Part shown: positions 46,843 through 55,700 of the stretch, in pieces | Layout of the letters: each line of letters starts with the position of its first letter | How positions within the stretch are numbered: the stretch's first letter is position 1 | Assembly (NCBI RefSeq): GCF_009758415.1 | Contig: NZ_WQRF01000002.1 | Location: forward strand, 248,001-312,000 | Direction: 5' to 3' | DNA: 64,000 bases | Source of the DNA: Devosia marina | GTDB lineage: Bacteria > Pseudomonadota > Alphaproteobacteria > Rhizobiales > Devosiaceae | Translations under genes and position numbers: made by a program | Notes under the pieces: generated by a model | Databases searched by the model: none | Told to the model about the DNA's origin: nothing | What the model saw: the letters and a program-made list of their open reading frames with translations, nothing else

Positions 46843-47271
46843 ATGTATGAATGGGTCAAGGCGCTGCATGTCATCTCGGTCATCGCCTGGATGGCGGGAA
46901 TGATGTATTTGCCGCGGCTGTTTGTCTATCACGCCGAAGCGGCGGCTGGTTCGGACAAGGCCGAGACCTTCAAAATTATGGAGCGCCGGCTGTATCGCGG
47001 CATCATCACGCCAGCGATGCTCGCCACCTGGCTGTTTGGGCTATGGCTGGCCTTTGGCTTCGGCATTGTTGATTTTTCGCAGGGCTGGATGTGGCTCAAG
47101 GCGGTGTCGGTCATCGCGCTGAGCGGCGTGCATGGCTGGTACGGCTCCATGTTGCGGGCCTTCAGGGAAGACCGCAACACGCGACCGCATACCTTTTATC
47201 GCGCCATCAACGAAGTCCCCTTTGTCATAGCCATCGTCATTGTCATCGCGGTGATTGTGAAGCCGTTTTGA
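46843..47271 (+). CDS. hemJ: Protoporphyrinogen IX oxidase HemJ
   Basis: Integral-membrane, haem-binding protoporphyrinogen oxidase (former UPF0093). The 142 residues form four helices (about 4-24, 52-74, 80-100, 120-140) with conserved His in ALHVISVIAWMAG, ARG-rich ERRLYRGIITPAML, LKAVSVIALSGVHGWYG and RAINEVPFV. It lies 31 bases after hemE, a clear haem operon. This explains how the organism can lack HemG/HemY. Confidence 0.93.
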   Translation: MYEWVKALHVISVIAWMAGMMYLPRLFVYHAEAAAGSDKAETFKIMERRLYRGIITPAMLATWLFGLWLAFGFGIVDFSQGWMWLKAVSVIALSGVHGWYGSMLRAFREDRNTRPHTFYRAINEVPFVIAIVIVIAVIVKPF

Positions 47272-47300
47272 GGCGTGATGAATACGGGGGTTGTGCCTTC

Positions 47301-47395
47301 GCCACTCGACCATAGGTCTCTTGGCCTTTTCGCCTCAAATACCCACACAGGAGAGATTTTGCCCTACCGGGACAGCTCGAAGTTTCACGTGAATC
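47301..47395 (+). repeat. Dispersed ~95 bp element ending in parS, copy 3
   Basis: Left module (GCCACTCGACCATAGGTCTC ...), a weak hairpin around AAAT ... ATTT, then GCCCTACCGGGACAGCTCGA and parS. It is the single-unit form of the sequence seen as tandem array plus parS at 28.1-28.4 kb. The remaining hemJ-rho gap (47396-47559) shows no feature I can name. Confidence 0.8.
47382..47395 (+). other. parS: parS-like ParB-binding site between hemJ and rho
   Basis: GTTTCACGTGAATC, intergenic, 1.6 kb right of oriC and the nearest parS to it. Confidence 0.82.
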
Positions 47396-47559
47396 GATTT
47401 TCACAATTTGCTTTGAACTTGAAACGGTCCGCGGATCACGCTACATGGGGACAAGGCATCCCCTGATTGCGCGACCACCCCGGTTGCTGCGCGGTGCCGA
47501 AAATTCCCCTTATTCGACTGTCCAGTCTTACCGATATCCCTCTAGGGTCGTTTCGCTAC

Positions 47560-48825
47560 ATGCAGAATATCAAGCTCAGTGAGCTCAAGGCCAAGTCCCC
47601 GGCTGAACTCTTGGCATTTGCCGAGGAACTCGAAGTCGAGAACGCTTCGACCATGCGCAAGCAGGAGTTGATGTTCGCCATCCTCAAGGAGCTGGCTGCC
47701 CAGGACATCAACATCGTTGGTGAAGGCGTGGTTGAGGTGCTCCCCGACGGTTTCGGTTTCCTGCGCTCGCCCGATGCAAACTATCTTCCCGGACCCGACG
47801 ATATTTATGTCAGTCCGAGCCAGATTCGTCGCTTTGGCCTCAGGACCGGCGACACGGTCGAGGGCGAAATCCGCTCTCCCAAGGAAGGCGAGCGCTATTT
47901 CGCGCTGCTCAAAGTTTCGACCATCAATTTTGAGGACCCGGAGGCGGTTCGCCACAAGGTCAATTTCGACAACCTTACTCCGCTCTATCCCGAAGAACGG
48001 CTGCGGATGGAGCTGCCGGATCCCACCACCAAAGATCGCTCGGCACGGTTGCTTGATCTCGTTGCGCCGCTTGGCAAGGGCCAGCGCGCATTGATTGTTG
48101 CGCCACCACGTACTGGTAAAACCGTATTGTTGCAAAATATTGCACAATCCATCGCCACCAATCATCCTGAATGCTATCTTATCGTCCTGCTGATCGATGA
48201 GCGTCCCGAAGAAGTGACCGACATGCAGCGCTCGGTGCGCGGCGAGGTCATCTCCTCGACATTCGATGAACCCGCTTCGCGCCACGTCCAGGTCGCAGAA
48301 ATGGTAATCGAAAAGGCCAAGCGCCTGGTCGAACACAAGCGAGACGTCGTTATCCTGCTCGATTCGATCACCCGCCTCGGCCGCGCCTACAACACCGTGG
48401 TGCCTAGCTCGGGCAAGGTTCTTACAGGCGGCGTGGACGCCAATGCCCTGCAGCGTCCCAAGCGCTTCTTCGGTGCGGCCCGCAATATCGAGGACGGCGG
48501 CTCGCTGACCATCATCTCGACCGCCCTGATCGATACCGGCAGTCGCATGGACGAAGTTATCTTTGAAGAATTCAAGGGCACGGGCAACTCTGAAATCGTG
48601 CTCGACCGCAAGGTCGCGGACAAGCGCGTCTTCCCGGCGATTGACATCAACAAATCGGGCACCCGTAAGGAAGAGCTGCTCGTCGAATCAGATATCCTGC
48701 GCAAAATGTATGTCCTGCGCCGCATCCTCAATCCAATGGGCACGATCGACGCCATGGAGTTCCTGACCGACAAGGTGCGTCAGACCAAGACGAATTCGGA
48801 TTTCTTCGATTCAATGAACACCTAA
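47560..48825 (+). CDS. rho: Transcription termination factor Rho
   Basis: Hexameric RNA-dependent ATPase/translocase. The 421 residues, close to E. coli's 419, start [21 protein letters not shown] (N-terminal helical region), then the RNA-binding cold-shock-like domain with [26 protein letters not shown], Walker [12 protein letters not shown], Walker [17 protein letters not shown] and the Q/R-loop region. ATG 47560 is the family start; a longer frame from 47467 is spurious. mnmE follows 24 bases later. Confidence 0.98.
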   Translation: MQNIKLSELKAKSPAELLAFAEELEVENASTMRKQELMFAILKELAAQDINIVGEGVVEVLPDGFGFLRSPDANYLPGPDDIYVSPSQIRRFGLRTGDTVEGEIRSPKEGERYFALLKVSTINFEDPEAVRHKVNFDNLTPLYPEERLRMELPDPTTKDRSARLLDLVAPLGKGQRALIVAPPRTGKTVLLQNIAQSIATNHPECYLIVLLIDERPEEVTDMQRSVRGEVISSTFDEPASRHVQVAEMVIEKAKRLVEHKRDVVILLDSITRLGRAYNTVVPSSGKVLTGGVDANALQRPKRFFGAARNIEDGGSLTIISTALIDTGSRMDEVIFEEFKGTGNSEIVLDRKVADKRVFPAIDINKSGTRKEELLVESDILRKMYVLRRILNPMGTIDAMEFLTDKVRQTKTNSDFFDSMNT

Positions 48826-48849
48826 GGTCTCGGGGCCAGGAGCCGGAAC

Positions 48850-50142
48850 ATGCAGGCGGGCGACACCATCATGGCGCTCTCCTCCGGCGCTTTGCCGGCG
48901 GGTGTTGCGGTTATTCGCCTCTCTGGCCCAGGCGTGCGGGAAACTCTAGACAAGCTTGCCGGCGGCGTTCCCACACCGCGGCAATTGGCTCTGCGCAAGA
49001 TTGGTGCAGGGCAGGCGCTTGATCAGGGTCTGGTGGCCTGGTTCCCGGGCCCCCACAGCTTCACTGGTGAAGACTGCGCCGAATTGCAGGTGCATGGGTC
49101 GCCTGCCGGCGTTAAAGCCATTCTGGCTGAGCTGGGGGCGCTCGGCCTGCGCCTGGCGCAAGCCGGTGAATTTACGCGGCGCGCCTTTGAGAATGGCAAG
49201 CTCGATCTCGTGGAAATTGAGGGCCTGGGCGATCTGCTGAACGCCGAAACGGAGAAGCAGCGTCAACAGGCACTGGCGCGCTTTGATGGGCGCCTGACGG
49301 AAAAAATCGCACAATGGCGCGAAAGCCTGCTGGATTTGCGCGCGGAAATCGAGGCCCGGCTCGACTTCTCTGATGAGGGCGATGTGTCCGAGGACTTGCC
49401 GCATCACTGGCGGAGCCAGCTCGCCGCGCTAGAAACAGCAATCCAATCATCGCTGGCCACTCTGGAAAGCGGACGGATTGTGCGCGAAGGTATCCGGGTG
49501 GCGCTGGCGGGCGCTCCTAATGCCGGAAAATCAAGCCTGATCAATGCCTTGGCTAAGTCCGATATTGCCATAGTATCGGACGAAGCGGGTACAACGCGCG
49601 ACGTCCGGGAAGTACCGCTGGACATAAACGGCCAGCTCTTCATTCTGCTCGATCTCGCCGGTCTGCGCGAAAGCGACAGCAAGGCGGAAGCCGAAGGCGT
49701 GCGACGGGCGCAACAGGCCATTGAGACAGCCGATATAGTGCTGTGGCTATCTTCACCTGATGTGCCTGATATCGCGGCCCCTGATGTAGCCGGCCAGGTG
49801 CTGCGCATCGGCACCAAATCGGATCTTGGGCTATTACCGGGAGTGGACGTGAGTATCTCGACGGGGTCACGTGGCGATCTGATTGAACTACGGCAACGTC
49901 TTGATGAATTGGCCGTAGGCATGACAGGCGCAGAACCCAGCCTGATCAGTCATGAAAGAGATCGCCTGGCCCTCAGCGGGGCCATGGCGGCGCTTGAGGA
50001 GACGCGACGTAATCTCGGTGATTGGGAGCTGGCTGCAGAGTCGCTTCGCAGGGCTTCGGCAGCCCTGGAGCGGCTGATTGGCCGCATAGACGCAGAAAAG
50101 GTGTTGGATCGCCTTTTTTCCAGCTTCTGTATCGGCAAATGA
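48850..50142 (+). CDS. mnmE: tRNA uridine-5-carboxymethylaminomethyl GTPase MnmE
   Basis: With MnmG it modifies the wobble uridine (U34) of several tRNAs. 430 residues: N-terminal formyl-THF-binding domain ([16 protein letters not shown]), helical domain, G domain with [28 protein letters not shown] and DLAGLRES, and the C-terminal FCIGK with the essential Cys. The G4 motif reads TKSD. Its TGA overlaps the first base pairs of a parS site at 50141. mnmG is 241 bases away beyond three parS sites. Confidence 0.97.
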   Translation: MQAGDTIMALSSGALPAGVAVIRLSGPGVRETLDKLAGGVPTPRQLALRKIGAGQALDQGLVAWFPGPHSFTGEDCAELQVHGSPAGVKAILAELGALGLRLAQAGEFTRRAFENGKLDLVEIEGLGDLLNAETEKQRQQALARFDGRLTEKIAQWRESLLDLRAEIEARLDFSDEGDVSEDLPHHWRSQLAALETAIQSSLATLESGRIVREGIRVALAGAPNAGKSSLINALAKSDIAIVSDEAGTTRDVREVPLDINGQLFILLDLAGLRESDSKAEAEGVRRAQQAIETADIVLWLSSPDVPDIAAPDVAGQVLRIGTKSDLGLLPGVDVSISTGSRGDLIELRQRLDELAVGMTGAEPSLISHERDRLALSGAMAALEETRRNLGDWELAAESLRRASAALERLIGRIDAEKVLDRLFSSFCIGK

Positions 50143-50154
50143 TTCACGTGAAAC
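50141..50154 (+). other. parS: parS-like ParB-binding site at the mnmE stop
   Basis: GATTCACGTGAAAC, reverse orientation of the common variant. Its first two bases belong to the mnmE stop codon. Confidence 0.85.
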
Positions 50155-50287
50155 TTCCAGCTGTGTCACAGGCAGATACGGTGCAGTGAACCTAGTATGG
50201 GCAGGAAGGTCGTCAGAACCAAGGGTGAATGGCAGGCGTGCCCTATGTGATACAGGCGCGATAGCGCCTAACTCGGCTATCGGAATT

Positions 50288-50301
50288 GATTCACGTGAAA
50301 C
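50288..50301 (+). other. parS: parS-like ParB-binding site upstream of mnmG (1)
   Basis: GATTCACGTGAAAC, embedded in AATTGATTCACGTGAAACAC. It starts 147 bases after the previous site and 48 before the next. Confidence 0.87.
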
Positions 50302-50335
50302 ACGGTCAGCCAGAACCTCAGGCAAGCGGTCAATT

Positions 50336-50349
50336 GATTCACGTGAAAC
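50336..50349 (+). other. parS: parS-like ParB-binding site upstream of mnmG (2)
   Basis: GATTCACGTGAAAC with the same AATT flank as the previous site, 34 bases before the mnmG start. Confidence 0.87.
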
Positions 50350-50383
50350 ATTGGCCTATGTCAGGCGCCTTGGAGAAATTGCC

Positions 50384-52246
50384 ATGACTGACTATGCCGT
50401 CATCATCGTCGGCGGGGGCCATGCGGGCACGGAAGCTGCAGCAGCCTCGGCACGCCTCGGCGTTCCCACCGCACTGATCACCCATCGCTTTGACACCATA
50501 GGCGAGATGAGCTGCAATCCGGCTATCGGCGGATTGGGCAAGGGGCACCTTGTGCGCGAAATCGATGCCCTGGACGGGCTGATGGGCCGCGTGGCCGATG
50601 CGGCAGGTATCCAGTTTCGGGTGCTCAATCGCCGCAAGGGACCGGCGGTGCGGGGTCCGCGCGCCCAGGCGGATCGCAAGCTGTATCGTCAGGCCATGCA
50701 GGCAGCCATCTCTGCTCAGCCCAATCTCGATGTGATCGAAGGCGAAGTCGATGACCTTGAGGTCACCAATGGCCGGATCAGTGGCGTCGTGCTGCTGGAT
50801 GGACGCCGGGTTGGCGCCAAGGCCGTGGTTCTGACTACGGGAACATTCCTGCGCGGGCTGATCCATCGTGGCGAGGAAACCCTCCCAGCCGGGCGGCTTG
50901 GTGAAAAGCCGGTGCTGGGCCTCTCGACGCGGCTCGAAGGGCTGGGTCTGCAGCTGGGTCGGCTGAAGACCGGGACGCCGGCGCGCCTGGACGCCTCAAG
51001 CATCGACTATACCGTGCTTGAGGAGCAGCCGGGCGATAATCCGCCAGAAGCCTTCTCGGCACTGACCACCAGCATCACAACGCCGCAGATTTCTTGCCAT
51101 ATCACGCGGACAACGGCCGAAACCCACCGGATTATTCAGGAAAATTTGCATCGCTCAGCGATGTATTCGGGCCGCATTCAATCGCGCGGTCCGCGCTATT
51201 GCCCGTCCATAGAGGACAAGGTGGTGCGCTTTGCAGACCGGGATAGCCACCAGATTTTTCTGGAGCCAGAAGGGCTGGATGATCTGACGGTTTACCCCAA
51301 TGGGCTCTCGACCTCATTGCCGGCAGAGGTGCAGACGGCATTTCTACAATCCATGCCCGGTCTTGAGTCGGTCCGGATCATCCGGCCGGGCTATGCTATC
51401 GAATATGATTATGTCGATCCGCGAGAGTTGAAGCCAACGCTGGAAGTCAAAAAACAGGCAGGCCTCTATCTGGCGGGCCAGATCAACGGCACCACCGGCT
51501 ATGAAGAAGCTGGCGCCCAGGGCCTGCTGGCCGGCGCCAATGCCGCATTGGCCGCGAAGGGCCAAGAAGCCTTCGTGCTGTCGAGGACGGAAAGCTATCT
51601 CGGCGTGATGGTCGATGATCTGGTCACGCGCGGTGTCAGTGAGCCTTATCGGATGTTTACGTCGCGCGCAGAGTTCCGCCTGCATTTGCGGGCGGATAAT
51701 GCGGATCAGCGCCTTACACCTTTGGGGCTGGAGCGGGGGCTGGTTGGGTCGGAACGCAGCGATGTTTTTTCCAGGCGCAAGTCGGCACTGACCATGGCGC
51801 GCAGTTTGCTGCACAGCCTGTCTGTCTCACCCAATCAGGCACGCAAGGCCGGCCTGGCGGTGAATGAGGATGGCAAGCGGCGGACGGCGTTTGAGCTGCT
51901 GTCCTACCCCGATCTGGAAGCGGCTGACTTGGCAGGGCTTTGGCCTGAACTGTCCTCGATGGATCCGGCGATTGTCGAGCAAGTGTCAATCGATGCCCAA
52001 TACGCGGTTTATCTGGACCGCCAAAAGGCGGACATCGAGGCGGTGCGTCGGGACGAACAGCGCGCTATCCCTGATGCGCTGGACTATATGGCCATTCCTG
52101 GCCTGTCCATGGAGCTGCGGCACAAACTGGCCAATGCCCGCCCGCAGACGATTGCGCAGGCTCAGGCGATGGACGGCATGACGCCGGCCGCCATCACACT
52201 TCTCCTCGCGGTGATCCGTCGCGGCCAACTCTCCAAGGCTAGCTGA
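50384..52246 (+). CDS. mnmG: tRNA uridine-5-carboxymethylaminomethyl enzyme MnmG
   Basis: FAD protein partner of MnmE. The 620-residue protein opens with the dinucleotide fold [14 protein letters not shown], shows [22 protein letters not shown] and GRFPGRL-type loops, and has the conserved Cys-containing [14 protein letters not shown], with a C-terminal helical MnmE-binding domain. ATG 50384 follows GGAGA; the in-frame region before it contains two parS sites and is not part of the protein. rsmG starts directly at the stop (TGAATG). Confidence 0.97.
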   Translation: MTDYAVIIVGGGHAGTEAAAASARLGVPTALITHRFDTIGEMSCNPAIGGLGKGHLVREIDALDGLMGRVADAAGIQFRVLNRRKGPAVRGPRAQADRKLYRQAMQAAISAQPNLDVIEGEVDDLEVTNGRISGVVLLDGRRVGAKAVVLTTGTFLRGLIHRGEETLPAGRLGEKPVLGLSTRLEGLGLQLGRLKTGTPARLDASSIDYTVLEEQPGDNPPEAFSALTTSITTPQISCHITRTTAETHRIIQENLHRSAMYSGRIQSRGPRYCPSIEDKVVRFADRDSHQIFLEPEGLDDLTVYPNGLSTSLPAEVQTAFLQSMPGLESVRIIRPGYAIEYDYVDPRELKPTLEVKKQAGLYLAGQINGTTGYEEAGAQGLLAGANAALAAKGQEAFVLSRTESYLGVMVDDLVTRGVSEPYRMFTSRAEFRLHLRADNADQRLTPLGLERGLVGSERSDVFSRRKSALTMARSLLHSLSVSPNQARKAGLAVNEDGKRRTAFELLSYPDLEAADLAGLWPELSSMDPAIVEQVSIDAQYAVYLDRQKADIEAVRRDEQRAIPDALDYMAIPGLSMELRHKLANARPQTIAQAQAMDGMTPAAITLLLAVIRRGQLSKAS

Positions 52247-52894
52247 ATGCAGGACGTGCAGGCCGTTGAACGCTACGCGTCTGTTCTGTCACGACCTGTG
52301 AACGCTGTCGTGCGGGATCTGGAATCCTATGCCAAGTTGCTGGCCAAATGGCAGTCAGTGCAGAATCTGGTTTCACGTGAAACACTGGCCCAGATCTGGA
52401 CCCGGCATTTTGCTGACAGTCTGCAGGTACTCAGCCTCATGACATCAGATGATCGGCTCTGTCTCGATATTGGCAGCGGCGGCGGCTTTCCCGCGCTGCC
52501 GATGGCGATTGCCAGCAAAGGCCTGGATCGCCATTTTGTGCTGATCGAGCCAACCTCCCGGAAGGTCAGTTTCCTGCGCACCGTGGCGCGTGAACTGGAT
52601 CTCAATGTTACGGTGATCGGGCGGCGCTGCGACCAGATTGATTCACGTGAAACAGGTTTGCCGGACGTCATCACCTCCCGTGCCCTGGCGGCTATGCCCC
52701 AGTTATGTGCCTGGATGGCCCCGTTTTTCGGAACAAACACCAGGGCTTTGCTGCATAAAGGACGGGAACATGTTGAAGAGCTCGTGGAATCGGGTGCGCA
52801 ATGGCATCATGACGTGTTAGTAAAGGTCAGTGACACAGATCCCGGCGGCGTGATCCTGACGGTTACGAATCTGCGCCGGAAAACAATGCGTTAG
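52247..52894 (+). CDS. rsmG: 16S rRNA (guanine-527-N7)-methyltransferase RsmG
   Basis: SAM-dependent methyltransferase of 215 residues modifying G527 of 16S rRNA; loss gives low-level streptomycin resistance in several bacteria. The SAM loop is CLDIGSGGGFPALPMAI, and TSRALAAMPQLCAW follows. The gene abuts mnmG and lies 18 bases before parA, the canonical gidAB-parAB order. Two parS sites lie inside (52370 and 52640), read as VSRETL and DSRETG. Confidence 0.95.
   Translation: MQDVQAVERYASVLSRPVNAVVRDLESYAKLLAKWQSVQNLVSRETLAQIWTRHFADSLQVLSLMTSDDRLCLDIGSGGGFPALPMAIASKGLDRHFVLIEPTSRKVSFLRTVARELDLNVTVIGRRCDQIDSRETGLPDVITSRALAAMPQLCAWMAPFFGTNTRALLHKGREHVEELVESGAQWHHDVLVKVSDTDPGGVILTVTNLRRKTMR
52370..52383 (+). 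other. parS: Perfect parS site inside rsmG
   Basis: GTTTCACGTGAAAC, a fully symmetric 14-mer and the best match to the parS core in the window. Confidence 0.92.
52640..52653 (+). other. parS: parS-like ParB-binding site inside rsmG (second)
   Basis: GATTCACGTGAAAC, 270 bases after the perfect site, again preceded by ATT. Confidence 0.87.
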
Positions 52895-52912
52895 CGGCAC
52901 ACGGAGGCCAAT

Positions 52913-53713
52913 TTGGCACCCCGGATTTTGACTTTGGCCAATCAGAAGGGCGGCGTCGGCAAAACGACGACTGCCATCAATCTGGCAACCGCCCTCGCGG
53001 CCATCGGTGAACGCGTCCTGATCGTCGATCTCGACCCGCAGGGCAACGCCTCCACTGGTTTGGGCATTTCGCGGACGGATCGCGCCCTCTCAGCCTATGA
53101 TGTCCTGGTGGGCGAGGCCAGCGTACCGCAGGCCGCGGTGATGACCAGCGTGCCCAATGTAGCCATTGTGCCGTCCACCATGGATCTGCTCGGGGTCGAA
53201 CTGACCATTGCGGATCAGGCTGATCGTGCCTTCAAGCTCCGTAATGCGTTCAAGAACCTGGATGAACTGCGGCTCAACGACCAGTCCATCAGCTATATTC
53301 TGATCGATTGCCCTCCCTCTTTGAACCTGCTGACGGTCAATTCGCTGGTCGCGGCCGATGCGGTTTTGGTGCCACTTCAATGCGAGTTCTTCGCACTGGA
53401 AGGGTTGAGTCAATTGCTGCAGACCATCGAGCAGATTCGTTCAACGCTCAATCCACGACTGTCCATACAGGGCGTGGTGATGACCATGTTCGACAAGCGT
53501 AACAACCTGTCCGAGCAGGTTCTGAACGATGTGCGCAGCGAAATGGGTGAGCTGGTTTATGAGACGGTGATACCGCGCAATGTGCGGCTCAGCGAGGCAC
53601 CGTCCTATGGCAAGCCAGCGCTGCTTTATGATCTCAAATGTGCGGGAAGCCAGGCCTATCTTCGCCTTGCCACCGAAGTAATCCGTCGTGAGCGACGGTT
53701 GAATGCTGCCTAG
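52913..53713 (+). CDS. parA: Chromosome-partitioning ATPase ParA
   Basis: Deviant-Walker P-loop ATPase of 266 residues that moves ParB-parS complexes to the poles. LANQKGGVGKTTTAINLA (about 9-26) has the signature Lys, with DLDPQGNASTGLG and YILIDCPPSLNLLTVNSLVAAD downstream. The start is TTG 52913 behind CGGAGG; the first residues are MAPRIL. parB follows nine bases after its stop, so both are made from the same transcript. Confidence 0.97.
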   Translation: MAPRILTLANQKGGVGKTTTAINLATALAAIGERVLIVDLDPQGNASTGLGISRTDRALSAYDVLVGEASVPQAAVMTSVPNVAIVPSTMDLLGVELTIADQADRAFKLRNAFKNLDELRLNDQSISYILIDCPPSLNLLTVNSLVAADAVLVPLQCEFFALEGLSQLLQTIEQIRSTLNPRLSIQGVVMTMFDKRNNLSEQVLNDVRSEMGELVYETVIPRNVRLSEAPSYGKPALLYDLKCAGSQAYLRLATEVIRRERRLNAA

Positions 53714-53722
53714 GAGCTCAAC

Positions 53723-54598
53723 ATGACCGACAAACCAACCCGACTGGGCCGGGGCCTTGCCGCGCTGATTGGTGATATGGCGGCCATCGAGGGCGCACGG
53801 GTAACCGAGTCGTCCGGTGGCAGCAAGCGCCTCCCCGTTGATTTCATTATCGCCAATCGGGCCAATCCGCGCCGCAGTTTTGGCGCCGAACAGCTTGAAG
53901 AGCTGACCAACTCGATTCGTGAGAAGGGCGTCATGTCGCCCCTCTTGGTGCGGCCGACCGATGATCCGAATATCTTCGAGTTGATCGCCGGGGAGCGGCG
54001 CTGGCGGGCGGCGCAAAAGGCCGGCTTGCATGATGTGCCGGTCATTGTCCGCGAGGTCGACGACAAGGAAGCGCTTGAGCTGGCGATCATCGAGAACGTG
54101 CAGCGTGCTGACCTCAATCCGCTTGAAGAAGCGCTGGGTTACGGGCAGTTGATCGAGCAATTCGACTATACGCAGCAAGATCTGGCGCAAGTGATCGGCA
54201 AATCGCGTTCGCATGTGGCCAATACGTTGCGCCTGCTCAAACTACCGGAGGATGTGCGCGGCATGGTGTCGAGTGGCACCTTGACCGCTGGGCACGCCAG
54301 GACGCTGATTACAGTAGAAGACCCGGCCGCTCTGGCCCGCCAGATCGTCGAGAAAGGGCTTTCGGTACGTGAGGCGGAAGCCCTGAGCCAGCAGCGTGAT
54401 CTGCCCAAGCGCAAGCCCGCCACCGAACCGACGCAGCGTGATGCCGACACCTTGGCCTTGGAGCGCAGGCTTGCCGATGCGCTGGGGTTGAGCGTCGCGC
54501 TGAACCATACCGAGCGCGGCGGCAAGGTCGAAATCCGCTACAAGACGCTTGAGCAGCTGGACGATATCTGTCTTCGCTTGACCGGCCGTACAAACTAA
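53723..54598 (+). CDS. parB: Chromosome-partitioning protein ParB
   Basis: CTP-dependent clamp that loads at parS and spreads. The 291 residues contain the N-terminal LGRGLAALIGD that contacts ParA, the CTP-binding box ELIAGERRWRAAQKAG (about 87-101, GERRWRA), the helix-turn-helix QQDLAQVIGKSRSHVANTLRLL (in parts, about 153-175), and a C-terminal dimer domain with GGKVEIRYKTLEQLD. It is convergent with holA, with a parS site between. Confidence 0.97.
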   Translation: MTDKPTRLGRGLAALIGDMAAIEGARVTESSGGSKRLPVDFIIANRANPRRSFGAEQLEELTNSIREKGVMSPLLVRPTDDPNIFELIAGERRWRAAQKAGLHDVPVIVREVDDKEALELAIIENVQRADLNPLEEALGYGQLIEQFDYTQQDLAQVIGKSRSHVANTLRLLKLPEDVRGMVSSGTLTAGHARTLITVEDPAALARQIVEKGLSVREAEALSQQRDLPKRKPATEPTQRDADTLALERRLADALGLSVALNHTERGGKVEIRYKTLEQLDDICLRLTGRTN

Positions 54599-54616
54599 GT
54601 CCCTGAAAAGCAAGCT

Positions 54617-54630
54617 GTTCCACGTGAAAC
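54617..54630 (+). other. parS: parS-like ParB-binding site after parB
   Basis: GTTCCACGTGAAAC, one mismatch at the fourth base. It lies in the parB-holA convergent gap, 19 bases past the parB stop. Confidence 0.82.
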
Positions 54631-54677
54631 CGTTTCGGCTGGGGCGCTTACCGCGTTGAACCCAGACCGTCTCCCCG

Positions 54678-55700
54678 CTAATGCGTGGCGGCCATCATGC
54701 AAAGCGCCAGGGTCGTGCGGCGCAGTATGGCGTCTGCGAGGGCCGGTTTGCGGCGTGAATCCGATACCCCTTGCAACAGCCGCTCTATGGCCTGGGCGAG
54801 GGCAGGATCGGTCCAGAGCCGCAATTGCTGCTCCAGGGCACCTATGCGCGAAAAATGTGGTTTGGGACGTTGGCTATCAAGGACAGCCCTTGCGGTCTTG
54901 CCGCTATCGAGTTCGGTGCGCCAGCGGCGGAGATTGGCGAAGTGATTGGTCAGCATGGCCAGCAATTGCTGGGGGTTCACATTGGCGGCCAGCGCGCGAT
55001 TGAGGGCCAGTTCGAGCCGTTCCGCATGGCCGCCACCGGTTGCATCGAGAATGGCATCGATGGCCAAGGCGCCATTATCGGCGCAAAGCAGAAGAACATC
55101 CTCGCGCGTCAAAACCTTGCTCGCTGCGGCATAGAGCGTCAGTTTTTCCAGCTCGCGGCGCGTTACCTCCCGGTCATTGCCCAGAATTTCACGCAGGGTG
55201 GGCACAACGTCGCTGTCGGTGCGAATACCGGCCTGGTTGAAGGTCTCGCGCATCAGCGCCATCAGGGTTTCGTCGGAATCCGGATAGCAGGGCAGTGCGC
55301 GGCCGAATTTGGCCGCCTCGACCAGCGAACGCAGCGCATCGCGTGGGGTGAGATTGTCGGCTTCGAGAACGATGGCCGTGCCTCCGGGGTCGTCGCGCAG
55401 CTCAGTCAGCGGCATGACCAGTGCCTTGGTGGCATTGCGCACCCGGATGATGCGCTTGCCCCCGAATAGCGATACCGAACGCGCTTCCAACACCAGTTGG
55501 GATGGGTCGGAAGCCAGTTCCGGCCCGTCAAAGATGGTGACATTGGCCGAGGCCGGGTCGTCGCCGCTCAAATGACGAATCAGGCGCTGCGCGGTCTCGC
55601 GCACCAGGCCGCCATCTGGCCCATAGGCGAGGAATATCCCCTCGCTGAGATCGGGGCGCGCCAGATAGCGCGCCACTTCATGGGCCTTGAGGGCCGTCAT
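54678..55700 (-). CDS. holA: DNA polymerase III delta subunit
   Basis: Clamp-loader subunit that opens the beta sliding clamp. The 340-residue AAA+-like protein begins MTALKAHEVARYLARPDLS and contains IFLAYGPDGGLVRETAQRLI, SLFGGKRIIRVRNATKAL, LREILGNDREVTRRELEKL and NPQQLLAMLTNHFANLRRWR, all delta-subunit features. Its ATG is the base immediately after the leuS TAG, leaving no space for the lptE gene that stands between leuS and holA in many alphaproteobacteria. Confidence 0.93.
   Translation of the reverse strand: MTALKAHEVARYLARPDLSEGIFLAYGPDGGLVRETAQRLIRHLSGDDPASANVTIFDGPELASDPSQLVLEARSVSLFGGKRIIRVRNATKALVMPLTELRDDPGGTAIVLEADNLTPRDALRSLVEAAKFGRALPCYPDSDETLMALMRETFNQAGIRTDSDVVPTLREILGNDREVTRRELEKLTLYAAASKVLTREDVLLLCADNGALAIDAILDATGGGHAERLELALNRALAANVNPQQLLAMLTNHFANLRRWRTELDSGKTARAVLDSQRPKPHFSRIGALEQQLRLWTDPALAQAIERLLQGVSDSRRKPALADAILRRTTLALCMMAATH

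Noticed and set aside
50186-50383. N-terminal extension of mnmG by 66 codons
   Set aside because: The region carries two parS sites, does not resemble MnmG, and ATG 50384 with GGAGA gives the exact family start.
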